Below, piece after piece: positions 62,434-64,000 of a DNA stretch of 64,000 bases (positions are counted from its first letter, which is position 1; every line of letters starts with the position of its first letter). The DNA lies in assembly GCA_016716435.1 (NCBI GenBank), contig JADJWI010000003.1, positions 744,001-808,000 on the forward strand. The letters run 5' to 3'. The position numbers were made by a program, and so were the translations under genes. The notes beneath the pieces were generated by a model that did no database searches, was not told the origin of the DNA, and saw nothing but the letters and a program-made list of their open reading frames with translations. Origin of the DNA: Acidobacteriota bacterium (GTDB lineage: Bacteria; Acidobacteriota; Blastocatellia; Pyrinomonadales; Pyrinomonadaceae).

Positions 62434-62808
62434 ATGGCGAAGTCTAATTTGGCAAAGGTAGAAAAGAACGAATCGCCGCCGCGGCTTTCGGTGGCGAAGG
62501 CGGCCGAGACCGTCTCGAACGACCTCGACAAGGTGATCCACGAGCGGATGCGGCTCGGCATTGTCAGCGCGCTGGCGGCAAATGAAAAGCTGAGCTTCGG
62601 CGAGCTGAAAACGCTGCTCGATACGACCGACGGCAACCTAAGCGTCCACGCTCGCAAGCTTGAGGACGCGGGCTACGTGACGATGAAGAAGTCCTTCGCC
62701 GGACGCATGCCGCTGACCGAATACAAGATCACTCCGGCGGGCCGCAAGGCCCTGACCCGCTACCTCGACCACATGGAAGCGCTGATAAAAGCGATGAAGG
62801 GCAGATGA
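62434..62808 (+). CDS. Winged-helix transcriptional regulator (HTH_34-like)
   Basis: 124 residues from ATG 62434 (an ATG at 62362 is open but improbable). The wHTH core is RMRLGIVSALAANEKLSFGELKTLLDTTDGNLSVHARKLEDAGYVTMKKSF, then the wing RMPLTEYKITPAGRKAL. This matches small regulators with a PF13601-type winged helix. It probably controls the membrane genes before it. Confidence 0.85.
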   Translation: MAKSNLAKVEKNESPPRLSVAKAAETVSNDLDKVIHERMRLGIVSALAANEKLSFGELKTLLDTTDGNLSVHARKLEDAGYVTMKKSFAGRMPLTEYKITPAGRKALTRYLDHMEALIKAMKGR

Positions 62809-62969
62809 GGACAGTTGAGAGTGGACAACGGACAGTGATCAGTGACGAGTGACGAGTGCGGTGTCAGAGGCCCGCGCGTAAGCAAGGGCTTATTGAATAT
62901 AAGCAACTTGCCCGCAAGATATGGCGGGGTTTTCGTTCAGAGATAAAGAGACGTAGCGAGGCAATAATA

Positions 62970-64000
62970 ATGAACCGACGAACACGGACCGGGCTTGAGA
63001 TACTTCTTATAGCGATGCTTTTCGGCGTCTTCGGCAATGTGATGTTGCGGCAGACGCCCTGGGGCTTGAACGCTTTTCTTTTCGTCACGGTCTTTACGGC
63101 CGCGATGGCGGTGATAATGCTCCGCAACCGGCCGGAGCTTATGACGGCACGGACGCTCGGGCTTCAGGCGGCGATGCTCTTTTTCGGGGCGATGTTCGTG
63201 GTCCGCGATTCGATCGAACTTCGGATCTATGACACCTTTGCCATCATCATAATAATGGGCGTGCTCGTCCTGCCCAATTTCGGCATCAACCAGCGGATCG
63301 CGGGTGTATTTCACTACGCCGTCGGGTTTTTGTGGTCGGGTGTGATCTCGCTGCTCGGGCCGTTCTTTTTGATCGGTGCGGATATTGACTGGAAAGAGAT
63401 TCCCGGCAATCGGCTGAGCAAGGGCATCTTTTCGGTGCTTCGGGGCTTGGCCGTCGCGTTGCCGCTGGTGCTTATTTTCGGTGCGCTATTCATGGCGGCG
63501 GACGCGGCGTTTGAGGATTTTGCCAATCGGGCCGTCAATTTCGATCTGGACACATTGCTCTCGCACGTAATGCTATCGTCGCTTTTTGCCTGGCTTGCGG
63601 CCGGTTACTTACGCGGTTCGCTAATGGAGCATTTCTTCGCGGCGGGAGTTGCCGCGGCCTCGCCGATCCCGACTGCGGATGAGAAGAAGCCGGCCGAGCC
63701 GACAGCGGCCGCGGGCGATTCGAGCTATGTTGACAAGTTCACGGCCGAGCCCGCTGAGGAGACTTCGCTCCCGAACAACGCCACGATTCTTGAGCACATA
63801 AACATCAGCGACCCGCCGAATGCAGAGGTCAGAACCGGGAGCGGTAGCGACCGGGCCCAAGAACCCGCACCGGCCGCGAAAAAACGCGACTGGCAAAATT
63901 GGGACAACACAAAATTTCCGCAGGTCTTTACGCTCGGCCGCATTGAGACGATCATCATTCTCGGCCTTGTCGATCTGCTTTTTGCGAGCTTTGTCGTCTT
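62970..64000 (+). CDS. DUF4173/DUF4153 membrane protein (3' partial)
   Basis: Open from ATG 62970 to the window end (343 codons). There are several spans: LEILLIAMLFGVFGNVML, LQAAMLFFGAMFVV, TFAIIIIMGVLVLPNFGI, GLAVALPLVLIFGALFMAA and MLSSLFAWLAAGYLRG. The family has a 'LF.ADAAFE' motif after the fourth or fifth span, seen here as FMAADAAFEDF. A polar segment (about residues 232-315) precedes the next span and contains a translated dispersed repeat at 63825-63855. The role of the family is unknown. Confidence 0.75.
   Translation, partial: MNRRTRTGLEILLIAMLFGVFGNVMLRQTPWGLNAFLFVTVFTAAMAVIMLRNRPELMTARTLGLQAAMLFFGAMFVVRDSIELRIYDTFAIIIIMGVLVLPNFGINQRIAGVFHYAVGFLWSGVISLLGPFFLIGADIDWKEIPGNRLSKGIFSVLRGLAVALPLVLIFGALFMAADAAFEDFANRAVNFDLDTLLSHVMLSSLFAWLAAGYLRGSLMEHFFAAGVAAASPIPTADEKKPAEPTAAAGDSSYVDKFTAEPAEETSLPNNATILEHINISDPPNAEVRTGSGSDRAQEPAPAAKKRDWQNWDNTKFPQVFTLGRIETIIILGLVDLLFASFVV
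63825..63855. repeat. Dispersed repeat translated in frame in the DUF4173 gene
   Basis: 28 bases (63828-63855) match 5226-5253 at 25 positions, both starting GTCAGAACCGGGAG. Here the unit codes for EVRTGSGSDRAQ in a flexible loop of the membrane protein. Confidence 0.75.

Overview
This is a chromosomal fragment of a moderately high-G+C bacterium, most likely an acidobacterium of the Blastocatellia/Pyrinomonadales type. That placement is inferred from gene content: a VWFA-related protein of the type common in Acidobacteria, a PD40-repeat amidohydrolase, many secreted proteins of unknown function, and an ECF sigma/anti-sigma pair. No rRNA or other phylogenetic marker is present to prove it. One tRNA gene (Thr, anticodon CGU) lies at 22.9 kb.

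Layout. 0-9.8 kb: a 2-oxoacid:acceptor oxidoreductase locus (FeS/FAD electron-transfer subunit, KorA, KorB) broken up by cargo: two addiction modules, three small membrane proteins, a DUF2200 protein, a hypothetical protein and an esterase. 9.9-15 kb: an ECF sigma factor, a type II NADH dehydrogenase, then a second sigma factor, a putative anti-sigma factor and a subtilisin-like protease with a C-terminal glycogen-binding domain. 15-22.9 kb: aquaporin, GMC oxidoreductase, a two-domain VOC protein, a YHS protein, a GH63-type glucosidase and a glucose-1-dehydrogenase-like enzyme, suggesting sugar/polyol uptake and oxidation. 22.9-27.3 kb: tRNA-Thr, XRE repressor plus ImmA/IrrE peptidase, a membrane protein, XerC/D recombinase and a VWA protein. 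27.3-35.7 kb: TauE/SafE exporter, trmFO, vapBC, a membrane protein, Fic protein and a large amidohydrolase, nearly all carrying frameshifts. 36-38.7 kb: PAS-GAF-PAS-GGDEF-EAL protein. 38.7-46.2 kb: a compact phage-like module (P22-type coat, scaffold, lysis genes, terminase, portal, papain-like protease) with no recognisable tail gene. 46.5-49.3 kb: an A+T-rich island with a reverse transcriptase, a highly structured non-coding leader and a divergent 4-TM protein. 49.3-64 kb: S9 peptidase, lytic transglycosylase, MenC-type enzyme, EttA, several secreted proteins, a small wHTH operon and a DUF4173 protein cut by the window end.

Three themes stand out. (1) Cargo has inserted at gene ends and left displaced, duplicated gene fragments: a TA module at the 3' end of the FeS oxidoreductase (59-bp perfect duplication), vapBC at the 5' end of trmFO (original start stranded about 0.8 kb upstream), and probably a hypothetical gene at the 3' end of the DUF2200 gene. 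(2) Short dispersed repeats lie in frame inside protein-coding genes (FeS oxidoreductase, trmFO, a DUF4173 gene, possibly korA), resembling the protein-coding palindromic elements of Rickettsia. (3) The reverse transcriptase island and the tailless capsid module next to it are the best candidates for an undescribed mobile or defence system.

Caution: at least ten genes carry single-base indels whose correction restores conserved sequence on both sides. Many look like uncorrected sequence errors rather than decay, so these genes are annotated across the frameshift.
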